Shown here: piece by piece, positions 9,336-18,369 of the stretch | Position numbering within the stretch: the first letter of the stretch is position 1 | Layout of the letters: each line of letters opens with the position of its first letter | Origin: Pseudonocardia kujensis | GTDB lineage: Bacteria > Actinomycetota > Actinomycetes > Mycobacteriales > Pseudonocardiaceae | Reading direction: 5' to 3' | DNA: 64,000 nucleotides | Assembly (NCBI RefSeq): GCF_021283305.1 | Contig: NZ_JAJSOK010000039.1 | Span: 1 to 64,000, forward strand | Position numbers and translations under genes: made by a program | The notes under the pieces: generated by a model | What the model was told of the DNA's origin: nothing | What the model saw: the letters and a program-made list of their open reading frames with translations, nothing else | Database searches by the model: none

Positions 9336-9402
9336 GCTCAGCCGCGAGACAGCAGACCGTCGCCGGCCCGCTCGCAGCCACGCTCGTATATGGACGACCA
9401 CT

Positions 9403-10333
9403 GATCCCTTTCCAACCTGGCGGGAAGCGAGCGTGAGTTGCTACGGCGTGGCGTCACCGGAATGAGTGAAGCTCCTGGTAGACGGGCGATTGACTAGATC
9501 AACACGTCCTGGCCAGGAGCTTCGGTTGCCTTCCTACCCTGCGGGGTTGTCCGTGTCCAACCACGCCCTCATCACGCTGTCCGACGCGCTGCGACACCGC
9601 CTCTCGACGGTCGGGACACGCTGGCGGCGGCTGTCTGTGGGCGAGCAGGCGCTGCTGGTGGTGGCGCACCTGCGCAAGGGCGAGACCTACACCGACCTCG
9701 CCGCCGGCCATGGGGTCGGCACGACGACGGTGTTTCGCTACATCCACGAGGCGATCGAGGTCCTCGCCGCGCTCGCCCCCGACCTGCGCACTGCGGTCGA
9801 GGTCGCCGTCCGCAAGGCCTTCGTGATCCTCGACGGCACCCTGCTGCGCATGGACCGGGTCGGCATGGGCTCGGGTCGCGACCGGCCGTACTACTCGGGC
9901 AAACACAAGTGCCACGGCATGAACGTGCAGGTCATCGCGGACCCGGCAGGCCGGTCGGTGTGGGCCTCACCCGCGCTGCCCGGCGCCCGGCACGACATGG
10001 GCGCCGCCCGCGATCACGGCATCATCGACGCGCTATGCGACGCACAGGTGAAGGTGATCGCGGACAACGGCTACCACGGCTCCGGGTTCGAGGTCCCCCA
10101 ACGCAGACGACCGAAGGACCCCGCGACCGGTAGACGGCGACGCCTGTCGGAAAACCAGAAGGACGTCAACTCCGCCCACGCCCGTCAACGTGGCCCCGGC
10201 GAGCGGGCGAACGCCCAGCTCAAGACCTGGCGCATCCTGCGCAAGATCCGCTGCTGCCCGCGCCGAGTCACCGACCTCGTCAAGGCCGTCCTCGTCCTCA
10301 TCCACGCTGGCTGACGCCAAGTGGAAAGGGCTC
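9403..10333 (+). mobile_element. IS5-family (IS427-like) insertion sequence, complete
   Basis: The ends read GATCCCTTTCCA (9403-9414) and, on the other strand, GAGCCCTTTCCA (ending 10333), 11 of 12 identical. The flanks carry ACT on both sides (9400-9402 and 10334-10336), a 3-bp target duplication. One intact transposase gene fills the element. A second, internal inverted pair, GAAGCTCCTGG (9469) and CCAGGAGCTTC (9511), surrounds the start region of the gene and may act in its expression. Confidence 0.75.
9466..10314 (+). CDS. IS5-family DDE transposase
   Basis: Up to 282 residues. The N-terminal HTH region includes KGETYTDLAAGHGVGTTTVF. The DDE core follows: FVILDGTLLRMDRV (first Asp), IADNGYHGSGFEVP (second Asp) and GPGERANAQLKTWRILRKIR (Glu). 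A more likely start is the in-frame GTG at 9550 or a codon close to it, because the first 30 residues overlap the internal inverted repeat and look untypical. Gene and element ends are intact, so it may still be active. Confidence 0.85.
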   Translation: MKLLVDGRLTRSTRPGQELRLPSYPAGLSVSNHALITLSDALRHRLSTVGTRWRRLSVGEQALLVVAHLRKGETYTDLAAGHGVGTTTVFRYIHEAIEVLAALAPDLRTAVEVAVRKAFVILDGTLLRMDRVGMGSGRDRPYYSGKHKCHGMNVQVIADPAGRSVWASPALPGARHDMGAARDHGIIDALCDAQVKVIADNGYHGSGFEVPQRRRPKDPATGRRRRLSENQKDVNSAHARQRGPGERANAQLKTWRILRKIRCCPRRVTDLVKAVLVLIHAG

Positions 10334-10742
10334 ACTGACCCCCGACATAGCTCGACCTCGGCGGCGCACAATCCCAGCTCTCACGTCCGAGATCGAGGAG
10401 CCCTACAGGGCGGAAGTCTCGGCGCGCCGATGTGCCCCCACGTGACCGCCGCTGACATACGCCCCTGACCAGACCCTGAACGACCCCTATGGGAGGTGGC
10501 ATGACCTCCCCCGGCCCCTGCTGCCCGACAAACGGCTCGTCGCGACCGCCCGCGCACACGGCGACCACCCGCCGTGAGGAAGGATCTTCGCCCTGCGCGA
10601 GACCGCCACCCTCGACCTCGGCAGGTCGACGGAGACCTCCGCGGCGCCCGCCGCGCGAGCCTGACGTCGACGACCCGGGCGGTGTCCGGCGGCCACGGCC
10701 GCGGGGCACCGCCCGGCGTCGCCTCGGTGCGGGACCGACCGG
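10334..10742. other. No gene seen
   Basis: This stretch lies between the IS5 element and the Lsr2-like gene. Reading frames are open on both strands because of the high GC content, but none has a convincing start site or a recognisable protein. It may hold remains of the DNA that the IS5 entered. Confidence 0.4.
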
Positions 10743-11108
10743 TCAGGCCGGCTGATCCGCGGTCTGCTCCTCGCGCCACTGCTCGACCAGCGACCGCTTG
10801 AACCGGTTGTTGGACGGGACCTCGATCCCCTTGTCCTCCGCCCACTGCCGCAACTGCTCGCGCTCCTCGGCGGTCAGGCCGGTGCTCGTGCTGACCTGCC
10901 CCCCGGCCCGCTTCGCCGGACGCAGCTCCGGGATCGACGCGTCGACGCGGCCCGCATCGATGTAGGGCTGCAGCAGCGCCAGCAGCTTGCGGTACTCCGG
11001 CCCGGCGAGGTCGATCTGCACCCGCATCTGGTCGATGTTGAGCTCGTGGGACTCGACATCGTGCTCCGAGCCCGTGAGGTCGCAGTACCGGATCTCCCTG
11101 ATGCCCAT
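10743..11108 (-). CDS. Lsr2-like nucleoid-associated protein
   Basis: A 121-residue protein. Residues about 30-55 (MRVQIDLAGPEYRKLLALLQ, then PYIDAGR) match the dimerising N-terminal domain of Lsr2, which normally reads YEIDLS followed by a helix. Residues about 80-115 (AEEREQLRQWAEDKGIEV, then FKRSLVEQW) match the DNA-binding Lsr2 domain, in which a Trp-Ala helix precedes the AT-hook-like loop. The usual R-G-R hook is replaced by SNNR, so minor-groove binding may differ. Its start overlaps the gene upstream by a few bases, forming a two-gene unit. Such proteins on mobile elements often silence foreign genes. The Lsr2 call is good; the role is inference. Confidence 0.65.
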   Translation of the reverse strand: MGIREIRYCDLTGSEHDVESHELNIDQMRVQIDLAGPEYRKLLALLQPYIDAGRVDASIPELRPAKRAGGQVSTSTGLTAEEREQLRQWAEDKGIEVPSNNRFKRSLVEQWREEQTADQPA

Positions 11109-11111
11109 CGA

Positions 11112-11675
11112 TCAGCCCGCCTCGGCCTCGTCGCCGGTCCGCGCCGGGCGCCGCCGCCCGGACGCGCCGCCGGCCTCCTGCGCCGCCTCCTTCGCCGCCT
11201 CCTTCGCCGCCTCCTTGGCCGCCTTCCGCAGCGCGGTAAGGGTCTGGCCCGCGAGCGCCTTCGAGGCCACCGAGTCGCCGATCTGACGCGGCGTCATGCG
11301 GCCGCGACCGGTCTCGGCGAGGTAGGTCTGCCCGTCCGGACCGGTCCGGTACTCCAGGTTGGAGGCGACCCGGTGGAACCGGGTCCGACCCCGCTGGCGC
11401 ACGCCCTCCCACCGCTCCACCTTGACGGCGAGCAGGCAGCACGTGCAGGTCAGTCGGCGGACGAACAATCCCTCGTCGTCCACCTCGGTGAAATGGATCC
11501 CCGCCTGCCGGATCGTCGGGAACAGGTGCCGGCCACGTTCCCGACACGCCAGCACCTCGTCGGAGACGCGGTCGACGTAGAGGTCGACGTCCTCGTCCGA
11601 GGCCCGGACGATTCCCGTCTCCTCCAACTGCTCGCCCTGGATCGACTTCGGCAGATCGGCATCGCCGTCGGCCAC
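11112..11675 (-). CDS. Hypothetical protein with an Ala/Lys/Glu-repeat tail, coupled to the Lsr2-like gene
   Basis: 187 residues from a GTG start preceded by AAGGGG. A Cys cluster (LTCTCCLLAVKV) near residue 75 could bind a metal. A conserved-looking segment follows (RFHRVASNLEYRTGPDGQ). The C-terminus is a charged helix built from three repeats of KEAA, probably a basic DNA-interacting or coiled tail, ending in RRRPARTGDE. I do not recognise a family. It overlaps or abuts the Lsr2-like gene, so a joint role in nucleoid or element biology is possible. Confidence 0.55.
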   Translation of the reverse strand: MADGDADLPKSIQGEQLEETGIVRASDEDVDLYVDRVSDEVLACRERGRHLFPTIRQAGIHFTEVDDEGLFVRRLTCTCCLLAVKVERWEGVRQRGRTRFHRVASNLEYRTGPDGQTYLAETGRGRMTPRQIGDSVASKALAGQTLTALRKAAKEAAKEAAKEAAQEAGGASGRRRPARTGDEAEAG

Positions 11676-12368
11676 CTGGCACCCCTTTCCACAGTGTTGC
11701 GTGCAGTGTCGTGTGCAGTGTCGCGGTCCATCACGGTCCGCGGAACCAGCAGATCACATCATCACCGGCGATCGGACGCCCGTTCGGGTCCAACGATCCG
11801 CGCAGATCGGTGGTTCCGCCACCCCGGCATGGGCACCGCCGGGCCCCCGACCTGGGGGCACTCGTCGCAGCAGGCGTCAGCGCGCGGCGTTGTCGCCGAT
11901 GCAGCACATCTGCTCCTGTTCCAGCGAAGTTGATCGCAGATACAGGAACTGTCGCGCAGCTGTGCTTCCCGCGTGTCGACAGGTCGACGGATGAGCCGAC
12001 CGAGCTCAACGTCGGCAGTCGGCAGACAGTGACGATCGCGCGAACCGGGATCCGCTGGCCGCGGTCGTCAGCTGCGCGCATTCCGACTCTCGCCGTCTCA
12101 GCGTCGAAGGGCGGATCAGGGCTACCTCTGACTGCCGTTTCGTCATAGCGCCGGGTTCCCGGGTTGCATGTGGGCACTCGGACGCAGGCACCAGCGCAAC
12201 TCGATCACCAACGGGCCGCGCCAGCGGCTTTGGCACGAGCCGGACCCGCGACGTGCATCGTTTGGGCACCCGGCCGAGCTCACGTTCACAACCGAGGCGG
12301 CCGCCTGCAGTCATCCCGGAGCCATTCGGGATGAGGGCGGCGCCGGGGTCGTGCGGTCGGGCTGACGC
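11676..12368. other. No gene seen
   Basis: About 690 bases between the GTG start at 11675 and the vapC stop. Several overlapping frames are open but have no start signal and no recognisable motif. A leftward promoter for the 11112/10743 pair should lie near 11680-11760. Confidence 0.4.
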
Positions 12369-12770
12369 TCAGTGCGCTCCAGGGTGTGCAGTCGGAAGGC
12401 CGGCCGACTCGGCTGCGCTGAGCAGCCGGCGGTCGTAGGTGACGAACGCTGTGAGGTGCGTGCCGAATACGCCGCGGGCGGTGGCGAGGTGGATCGCGTC
12501 GAGCGACCGCAGGTCGGGATCGGGGTAGGCCGCGGCGGCGGCGCGCACCGTCTCGTCGATCTGGTAGCGGGCCACCCTGGCCAGCGTCGCAGGTACGTCG
12601 ACGAGCAGGGCGGGCTCGACCCGGCGTAACGCGCGGGGCAGTTCGACCTCGACCAGCACCGAGGATACCCACGGCTGGTCGGGCTGCGCGTCGAGCCAGT
12701 CGGCCAGCGCGGTGCTCTCCGGTTCGGGGCGGACCAGCTTCACCAGCGCCGCGGTGTCGAGATAGATCAT
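12369..12770 (-). CDS. vapC: PIN-domain toxin of a VapBC-type pair
   Basis: 133 residues, normal for VapC. The PIN fold starts MIYLDTAALVKL with the first acidic residue at Asp5. The second is the Glu in SSVLVEVELPRAL (near residue 44). The third is the Asp in LRSLDAIHLATA (near residue 91), and the C-terminal AFVTYDRRLLSAA carries the fourth. All four metal-binding acids of the RNase are present. It follows its antitoxin by 8 bases on the same strand. The expected role is RNA cleavage when the labile antitoxin is lost, stabilising the element. Confidence 0.85.
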   Translation of the reverse strand: MIYLDTAALVKLVRPEPESTALADWLDAQPDQPWVSSVLVEVELPRALRRVEPALLVDVPATLARVARYQIDETVRAAAAAYPDPDLRSLDAIHLATARGVFGTHLTAFVTYDRRLLSAAESAGLPTAHPGAH

Positions 12771-12778
12771 CGCAGGTG

Positions 12779-13051
12779 TCAGTAGCGTTCCTCGTCACGC
12801 AGCTCGCGAAGTAGCTCGCCCGCCTCCTGGTCACGGCGAACGGGACCGTGCGGACGGGGTGCCGGCCCGGTGACCGTGGCCGGAATGAGCTTGCCGGTGG
12901 CGAGCCATTCGCCCAGCGGGTGGCCCTGGGCGGGAATCAACCGGGCAACGACCGTGCCGCGTTCGGTGATGTCGATCGGCTCGCCGAGCTTGACGCGGGC
13001 CAGCACAGCGGAGGTGTTCTGGTTCAGCTCGCGCACCGGCACTTCCGACAT
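12779..13051 (-). CDS. vapB: Phd/YefM-type antitoxin paired with the PIN toxin
   Basis: 90 residues from the ATG at 13049-13051. The N-terminus MSEVPVRELNQNTSAVLARV, then GEPIDITERGTVVARLIP, is the typical Phd/YefM DNA-binding fold. The C-terminal half (QEAGELLRELRDEERY) is charged and probably wraps the toxin. It lies upstream of vapC in the same transcript, and such pairs usually repress their own promoter. A longer open frame upstream has no start site. A short TGTACTACATATG stretch just before the gene is a likely promoter/operator region. Confidence 0.85.
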   Translation of the reverse strand: MSEVPVRELNQNTSAVLARVKLGEPIDITERGTVVARLIPAQGHPLGEWLATGKLIPATVTGPAPRPHGPVRRDQEAGELLRELRDEERY

Positions 13052-13181
13052 GTGGCAAACTGTACTACATATGCGTAGAACAGAGGGAGTTCCGGCGCAA
13101 GGTCGCCGAGCGGGAGCGCTATGTTTCCCACTCCCACGACGCCGAGCGGGCCCAGGCAGCCCTTGAGGAAGAGTGATCACA

Positions 13182-13706
13182 ATGCCCGCCGTGGCTGAGA
13201 TCGCCGAAATGGTCCGCAGGTTCGGTGGCCTCATCGCCGAGCACGACTGGACACCGACCGGGTGGGAGGCGCAGTACGTCCGCCCGCACGACGGCGAGCT
13301 GTCGGATTGGCGGCCGGTCTACTTTGCCGACCTGGCAAACCCGCTCCGGGAAGCGCCCACGATCTACGGCCGGCCCGTCGAAGGCTGGTCAGCTGAGGGG
13401 GAGGCGCTGGTCGTCGACCAGCTCGCCGGACGCCGAGTCCCTGCCGACTCGCTCGATGGCTTCGTGCAGCTTGTACCCACCGGGCGCCTGCACTCGGTCG
13501 TGGCTGCCGAGCCGGGCTGGACAGTGGAACTCGACACCAACGACGAGCCGACCACCGTCCCGATGGTCGCCTGGATGGTCGACGCCTCGGGCGCTATGCG
13601 CCCGGCGACGGAGGGCCTGATGTCGGGCGGGCGCCTGCTTGAGAACGAGGGCGAGCTCATCGCCCCGCGCCCGATCCAGGTGCTGCGGGTCGTCGCCCCC
13701 GAGTAG
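13182..13706 (+). CDS. Hypothetical protein, about 174 residues
   Basis: The ATG at 13182 is chosen because GAGGAAG lies about 10 bases upstream; a GTG at 13173 would be too close to that site. The protein is soluble and Trp-rich in the first third (DWTPTGWEAQYVRP, ELSDWRPVYFADL) and has no membrane segment. I do not recognise a domain. Just upstream, 13091-13175 reads EFRRKVAERERYVSHSHDAE to a TGA; this looks like the tail of a broken small gene (perhaps an antitoxin-like protein) whose front is missing. Confidence 0.5.
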   Translation: MPAVAEIAEMVRRFGGLIAEHDWTPTGWEAQYVRPHDGELSDWRPVYFADLANPLREAPTIYGRPVEGWSAEGEALVVDQLAGRRVPADSLDGFVQLVPTGRLHSVVAAEPGWTVELDTNDEPTTVPMVAWMVDASGAMRPATEGLMSGGRLLENEGELIAPRPIQVLRVVAPE

Positions 13707-13869
13707 CCGCGGACTGCCCCCGCGCCGGGGATCCACCGATCCGCCGGCGGCACAGCCGACAAGTCAACTGCCCCAGGCCGTTGCGGCGCACCTCCTCGAT
13801 CGGGTGCGGGCACCCATGACGAAGCGCGATAAGCACCCTGAGAGCGTCGCTCGGTGCTCGGCAGGGCAT
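13657..13869 (-). CDS. Possible small zinc-ribbon protein
   Basis: The frame reads up to 70 residues. A compact block CPHPIEEVRRNGLGQLTC, then RLCRRR, has Cys/His spacing (Cys-x-His, then Cys-x-x-Cys) typical of a small zinc ribbon. It overlaps the end of the rightward gene at 13182-13706 on the opposite strand, which lowers confidence. The start is not settled. Confidence 0.3.
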   Translation of the reverse strand: MPCRAPSDALRVLIALRHGCPHPIEEVRRNGLGQLTCRLCRRRIGGSPARGQSAATRGRRPAAPGSGAGR

Positions 13870-13967
13870 CGGTGCATCAGTGGCTCGCATACGGCGAGCC
13901 TTCCACCGCACACCGACACAACCTGCGACTCTTGATCGGCAACGACACAGCACACGTCTTGCTGAAG

Positions 13968-14333
13968 ATGGGGTCGGTGAAGGAGATGCAGCCGCCGCAG
14001 CCCGAAGTGGAGGCGCTGGTCCGCGCGCATCGCGACGCGCAGGCCGATCAACGCGCCGCGATCGCAACCGAGCGCGACCGCGACCTGGGCCGAGCCCGCC
14101 TCCAGAGCGCCGCGATCGAGGCTCGGCTCCGCGCGCACGGCCACGACGCCCTGGCCGACCAGCTCGAGCACGAGGCAACCGCCGGGGCGACCCTCATCGC
14201 TGCGCTCACCGCCCCAGACCACTGCAGCGGCGGCCGAGACGTCGACCAACTCGGGCAGGTCCTCACAGTCTTCGCCCAGCGACGGGCCGCCGTCGAGCAG
14301 TCGGCCCGCGCGTCTGGGACGGTCGCCAGCTGA
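13968..14333 (+). CDS. Hypothetical helical protein
   Basis: 121 residues from the ATG at 13968. Rich in Ala, Arg and Glu with heptad-like spacing (EVEALVRAHRDAQADQRAAI, LEHEATAGATLIAALTA), so it is probably a coiled coil. The in-frame region upstream, to 13854, is less protein-like. No recognised domain. Its neighbours are also small element-type genes. Confidence 0.4.
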   Translation: MGSVKEMQPPQPEVEALVRAHRDAQADQRAAIATERDRDLGRARLQSAAIEARLRAHGHDALADQLEHEATAGATLIAALTAPDHCSGGRDVDQLGQVLTVFAQRRAAVEQSARASGTVAS

Positions 14334-14758
14334 CGCAGCGGCGCCACGGCGCCACGCCGGCAGGGCTAGGAGCGCTCTTCCGCTGTCGAGCCGAGCGGCG
14401 ACTCCGGGGACTGATGTACGGGATCGTCACCCGGGACGAGCTCGAGGCCAGGTCCGAGCGCTCCGACGAGCTGCTTCCCTACTTCGCACAGCTGCTCGAA
14501 CTGCTCGAGCTCGCCGATTGGAACAGCGAAGCCACACCGCACGCAAGGTGCGCAAGATCGTCGGGCCCGCTAGCAGTCAAGCGGTGGCCGTGTTTCTCCT
14601 CGGCCGAGGACGACCAGCGCGTCGAGCTCGTGCGGATCCTCTGGCCCCACCAATCCGAGCTCCAGCTTCTTCCCGACGTGTCGGAAACCCTTCTCCCCGC
14701 GTATCGCCCCTACGGTGCCGACCGTCCACACTGTTCGATCAAGGCGGGAGTAGGCGCA

Positions 14759-14941
14759 ATGGCGGGCAAGTTCGAGGTGTACAAGGACCGCGCCGGCAAG
14801 TACCGGTTCCGGCTCAAGGCCAGCAACGGCCAGGTCGTCGCCAGCGGCGAGGCCCACGAGACCAAGGCCGCGACCAGAAAGGGCTGCGAGTCGGTGCAGA
14901 ACGCCGCCGCCGGCGCGACGATCGTCGAGACCGACTCCTGA
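14759..14941 (+). CDS. YegP-like DUF1508 protein
   Basis: 60 residues. The sequence KFEVYKDRAGKYRFRLKASN, then GQVVASGEAHETKAA, is the single DUF1508 (YegP) repeat: an FExYxDxxGxxRFRLKAxNG strand pair followed by SxGY/SGE. Length is normal for single-repeat members. The ATG at 14759 follows GGGAG. The frame is open upstream to an ATG at 14414 (MYGIVTRDELEARSERSDEL); that part looks like a separate, perhaps damaged gene rather than an extension. The role of the family is unclear; it is often linked to stress. Confidence 0.75.
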   Translation: MAGKFEVYKDRAGKYRFRLKASNGQVVASGEAHETKAATRKGCESVQNAAAGATIVETDS

Positions 14942-14995
14942 CCGTCGAAGCCATCCGGCCGCCGCTCGCCGGCCGATCCCGGACCGGAGCGTAGA

Positions 14996-15639
14996 TCAGA
15001 GCGCCGCGGCGTCGCTCCCGGCAGCGGCCCCCAGCTGGGCACGCAGGTACTGCTCGCGCGCCGCGATCCGTGCTGCAAGTACCAGGCGAACATCCAGTAG
15101 CCGACCGGACCGCTCCAGCGCGCGACGCAGGCCGGCGAGGTGCTGGAGCTCCTCCGCCGGCGCCATCCGCGCCAAGCCAATCGTGACCGGGCAGACGCTC
15201 TCGTCGACGTTGCCGGCCTCCCGGTGGCGGCGTGCCCACTTGTCCAGCTCGTCCGCGACCGCCAGCGGATCCGGCTCGGATTCTGTGGTCCTGCGAGCGC
15301 CGCGGCGGCCGTGACCAGACAGTCGTCGCGGCGCTGCTCGGCGAGAGGAGCCCACTGCTCGCGCGCCTGCGCGACCGACATATCGAGCGCCGCGGCGAGG
15401 TCCTCCCAGCTGGCGCCGCTGGCTCGCTCGAGGACGACCGCGTCGTCGAGCAGTCGCCGGGCGAGCGCGACGAGCCGGGCCGCGTCGCCGACGACCACGC
15501 CGGGGTGCGGGGCGTACGCGGCACCCGGGATGAGCGTGCGCGCATAGTCCGAGACCACGCGCGCCGCGGCGGCGAGATCGAGCCAGGCGTGCGAACGAGC
15601 CGTCAACGGCGGGACCCCGACCCCGAAAGCAGACGTCAT
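14996..15639 (-). pseudogene. Hypothetical HTH-containing protein, frameshifted
   Basis: From the ATG at 15637-15639 the reading gives LDLAAAARVVSDYARTLIPG and a likely helix-turn-helix, GASWEDLAAALDMSVAQARE. The frame is lost at 15280-15295, and the natural continuation DPLAVADELDKWARRHREAG, then LQHLAGLRRALERSGRLLDV, is in the next frame to a stop at 14996. A one-base indel explains it. Otherwise the protein would be about 214 residues. I do not recognise a family; the HTH suggests a regulator of the element. Confidence 0.55.
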
Positions 15640-15970
15640 GGCGCCAGCCTGACCTGCTACCAAGCACCTGGACCAGTCACAGACACCGAGCTGTGGACAA
15701 CTCCCACCACGCCACGGGAGCCCCCGGGGGGTGCATCTGGCGATGAGCCCCAGGGTCTGGCCCCGCTGCTGTTGCCGGCGCGGCGACCGTGCCCGCCCCT
15801 ACGGGCGGGCGCAAGGCCCTCCGCTGACGCTGCGGCCGCTGCGCGGTCGCCTCCGGCGAGCCTGGCGCTCCGCCCTCCCCGCGGGCGGGCTGCTCCCGTC
15901 TCGCCGGCGACACCGCAGCCCGACCACCCCGGCGGGCGGTCACCGGCCCGGAGCTACGAGGAGCCCACCG

Positions 15971-16435
15971 ATGCGCCGCGACCCATCCCTGCCCACGTTC
16001 GCCTCGTCGCCCTACAAGACGCCGCTCGAACCCGCCGCGCTGCAGCGCTGCGCCCACTGCGGGCACTCTCCCGACCTCGCCCTGCCCGACCCCCACGGCG
16101 ACGCGCCGATCACCCGCGACGTCGCCCGCGACGAGGCGGCACTCGCGGCCGCCCGCCGCGGCGTGCAGCTGATCCTCGAGGTCGCCGCCGGCCGACGCCC
16201 AGCTTCCGCGCTGGCCCGCCACGCCACCCGGCAGGTCATCGCCTGTGTGCGCGCGCTCGAGCCAGTGCTGGGCCGGCCCCGCACCCGAATCCGGCGCTTC
16301 CACACCTCCCAGCCCCACGAGGGCGCAGTCGAGGTCAACACCCTCGTGCACATCGACCGCCCGCGCGCCCTCACCGCCCGCTTCGAGCTCGTCGAACTGG
16401 ACCGCTGGGCCTGCGTCAGCCTCCGCATCCTCTGA
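15971..16435 (+). CDS. DUF6459/Rv-type small conserved protein
   Basis: 154 residues from the ATG at 15971, with GAGGAG 9 bases upstream. The core RRGVQLILEVAAGRRPASAL, then ARHATRQVIACVRA, followed by VHIDRPRALTARFELVELDR and ACVSLRIL, fits the actinobacterial DUF6459 pattern (a helix ending in GRRPAxxLARH, then strands with a final W-x-C-xxL). An added Cys pair, CAHCGHSPDLALPD, lies near the N-terminus. Function is unknown. The family call is from memory of the pattern and should be treated as moderate. Confidence 0.5.
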   Translation: MRRDPSLPTFASSPYKTPLEPAALQRCAHCGHSPDLALPDPHGDAPITRDVARDEAALAAARRGVQLILEVAAGRRPASALARHATRQVIACVRALEPVLGRPRTRIRRFHTSQPHEGAVEVNTLVHIDRPRALTARFELVELDRWACVSLRIL

Positions 16436-16469
16436 CCAACCCCGCCATGGCCGCCTGGGCCCTTCGGGA

Positions 16470-16838
16470 TCAGCGCGGATCCATCGACTCACACAAAGTG
16501 TTGGCCATCCCGCGCACGCTGCGGCGGAGCTCCAGCGGAACTGGGCGGCCGTTGGCCAGTTCGCCGGCAGCCGCGGAGAGCACGCCGGCCACCTGCCAGG
16601 CCAACCGCTGGTCCGGGATGAGAGCGGCGTGCTGTTCGCGCAGCAGCGCCGCGATCGTGCGGTAGGCCTCGGCCTCGGCGAGCTCCTCCGGGCCAACGGG
16701 ACGCTGCCGGTCGTAGCGACTCGAACCGCCCACGCTCACCACTCCCCTGCCCGAGCCCGCGACCAACCCGGCACGCGCCGTTTCGTGCGGACTCTTGCCC
16801 TCGACGCTGATGGACCGCGGGGCCCGGATCTTCCCCAT
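16470..16838 (-). CDS. Hypothetical protein
   Basis: About 122 residues from the ATG at 16836-16838; a longer frame begins at 16883. The second half is helical: ELAEAEAYRTIAALLREQHA, LAWQVAGVLSAAAGELANGR, then ELRRSVRGMANTLCESMDPR. No recognised domain. Its upstream side ends at the IS481 insertion, so its promoter may have been displaced. Confidence 0.45.
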   Translation of the reverse strand: MGKIRAPRSISVEGKSPHETARAGLVAGSGRGVVSVGGSSRYDRQRPVGPEELAEAEAYRTIAALLREQHAALIPDQRLAWQVAGVLSAAAGELANGRPVPLELRRSVRGMANTLCESMDPR

Positions 16839-16920
16839 CCAGGCGCCGCGGCCGCCTAACAACGATACCCCTGATTCGAACATCGGTTCGAGGAAGGCTG
16901 GGCCGTGGCACCCAACCGGA

Positions 16921-18369
16921 TGTGATGTCTCAGGACATGGGTGACAGTTCTGCGTCAGGACATCGGTGACGGTTGGTGTGTCAGGACTTCGGTGACGTTC
17001 CCGGGTTCTTCGGGTCGTCTTCCTGGGGGTCGGCCGTTGCCGACGTAGCGGACGCCGGGAGCGGGCCTGCTGCGCTCGGCGAGGATCTCGCCCTCGAGGT
17101 CGGTAACGATGATCTTGTCGCCGGGCTGGTTACCGTCGCTGACGACGAGGACCTGTCCGAACGCGTGCTCGACGCCGATCTTGTAGATCACCATGTCGAT
17201 GCCGATGTCGCCGCTGGCGCTTACCGTTCGCAGGCGTGTGCCGGCGGGTAGGCCTGCTGGTGGGGTCGGCCGGGGCCGCATCGCGGGGACCGGCGGCCGG
17301 TAGGCGGGCCGGTCGGACTTCGGGCGGGGCGGATCGGCCCTCGGGGTCGCCTCCCACGCGGCCAACGGCGTGATCCGCCCGGGCAGCCCTTGGTGAGGGC
17401 GCTCGGTGTTGTAGATGTGGTCGAACGCGTCGACCTGGGCCTGGAGCTCCGCAAGCGTGGCGGCCAGGGGCTGCTTGTCGAGGTAGCGGAACAAGGTCTG
17501 ATGGAAGCGTTCGTTCTTGCCCTGGGTGGTCGGCTTGTGCGGCTTGCCGGTGATCGCCTCGACGCCGAGCGCGCCGACATGTCCGACGAGCCGCCCGACC
17601 ATGCCCCGTCGCGACGGGTTGAGCGCGAGCCCGTTGTCGGACAGCAGCCGTTGTGGGACGCCGTGAGCGGTCACGGCCTTGTCGAAGACCGCGATCGCGT
17701 CGTGGGCGGTCTCGCCGGCCGCGGCGTGGGAGGCGACCGGCGTAGCGGGTGTGGTCGTCGATGAGTTGGAAGATCACGCACTTGCGTCCACCGGTGAGCA
17801 CGTACTCGGTGGCGTCGAGCTGCCAGCAGGCGTTCGGCGCGGGGTAGACGAACCGCCGCCACGCCGAGCGGGGCTTCTTACGCGGCTCGCGCCGGGCGAC
17901 ACCGGCTTCGCGGAAGATCCGTGCCAGCGACGCCGTCGACGGAACAGGGCTCAGGCCCATCGCCCGCATCTTGTCGTGAACGCTGATCGGGCCGTGGTCG
18001 AGCCCGGACGCCTCGAGCGCGGCCCGCACCGCGATGGCCTGGGCCTTGACCTGCTCGGTCAGCCTCGACGGGCTCGAGCGCGGTCGTCGAGACCTGGGCT
18101 CGAGCACCGCCGCGGGGCCTTCCGCGCGAGCGCGTTTGCGCAGCTCGTAGAACGACTTGCGCGAGATGCCGTGCTCGGTGCAGAACGTCGAGACCGCCCC
18201 GCGCGGTGCGTCGTCAGGCCACTGCGAGATCGCCAGGCGGACACGGGGATCGATGGGTTCACGGGCAGCCACCGCCGCAGCCTCGCGGCGGAAGTGTCAC
18301 CACCAAGAACGCCCACAGTGTCACCGATGTCCTGACACAGACTCGTCACCCATGTCCTGAGACATAACA
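16921..18369 (-). mobile_element. IS481-family insertion sequence with a 15-bp target duplication
   Basis: 1449 bp. Both outer ends begin TGT and then ATGTCTCAGGACATGGGTGAC; the inner part of each end carries a second TCAGGACATCGGTGAC block, so each terminus holds two tandem copies of one binding motif over about 46 bases (16925-16970 and 18320-18365). The sequence TGGCACCCAACCGGA lies directly outside both ends (16906-16920 and 18370-18384), a perfect 15-bp target duplication, so the insertion is recent. The transposase gene has one frameshift. Confidence 0.9.
16955..18272 (-). pseudogene. IS481-family transposase with one frameshift
   Basis: About 438 residues if repaired. The N-terminal HTH region contains FCTEHGISRKSFYELRKRAR. 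The DDE core follows as WQLDATEYVLTGGRK (first Asp), LLSDNGLALNPSRRG (second Asp) and TTQGKNERFHQTLFRYLDKQ (Glu), then YNTERPHQGLPGRITP. An extra G near 17740 shifts the frame just after DDHTRYA; without it the reading is continuous. The perfect flanking duplication argues for a recent arrival, so the indel may be recent or a sequencing error. Confidence 0.85.

Noticed and set aside
11190-11225. DNA tandem repeat in the gene at 11112
   Set aside because: The repeat is of codons for KEAA in a coding frame (protein helix), with no sign of copy-number DNA function.
14570-14857. Leftward gene opposite the YegP-like gene
   Set aside because: The DUF1508 pattern on the plus strand is clear and the leftward frame has no motif or ribosome site.
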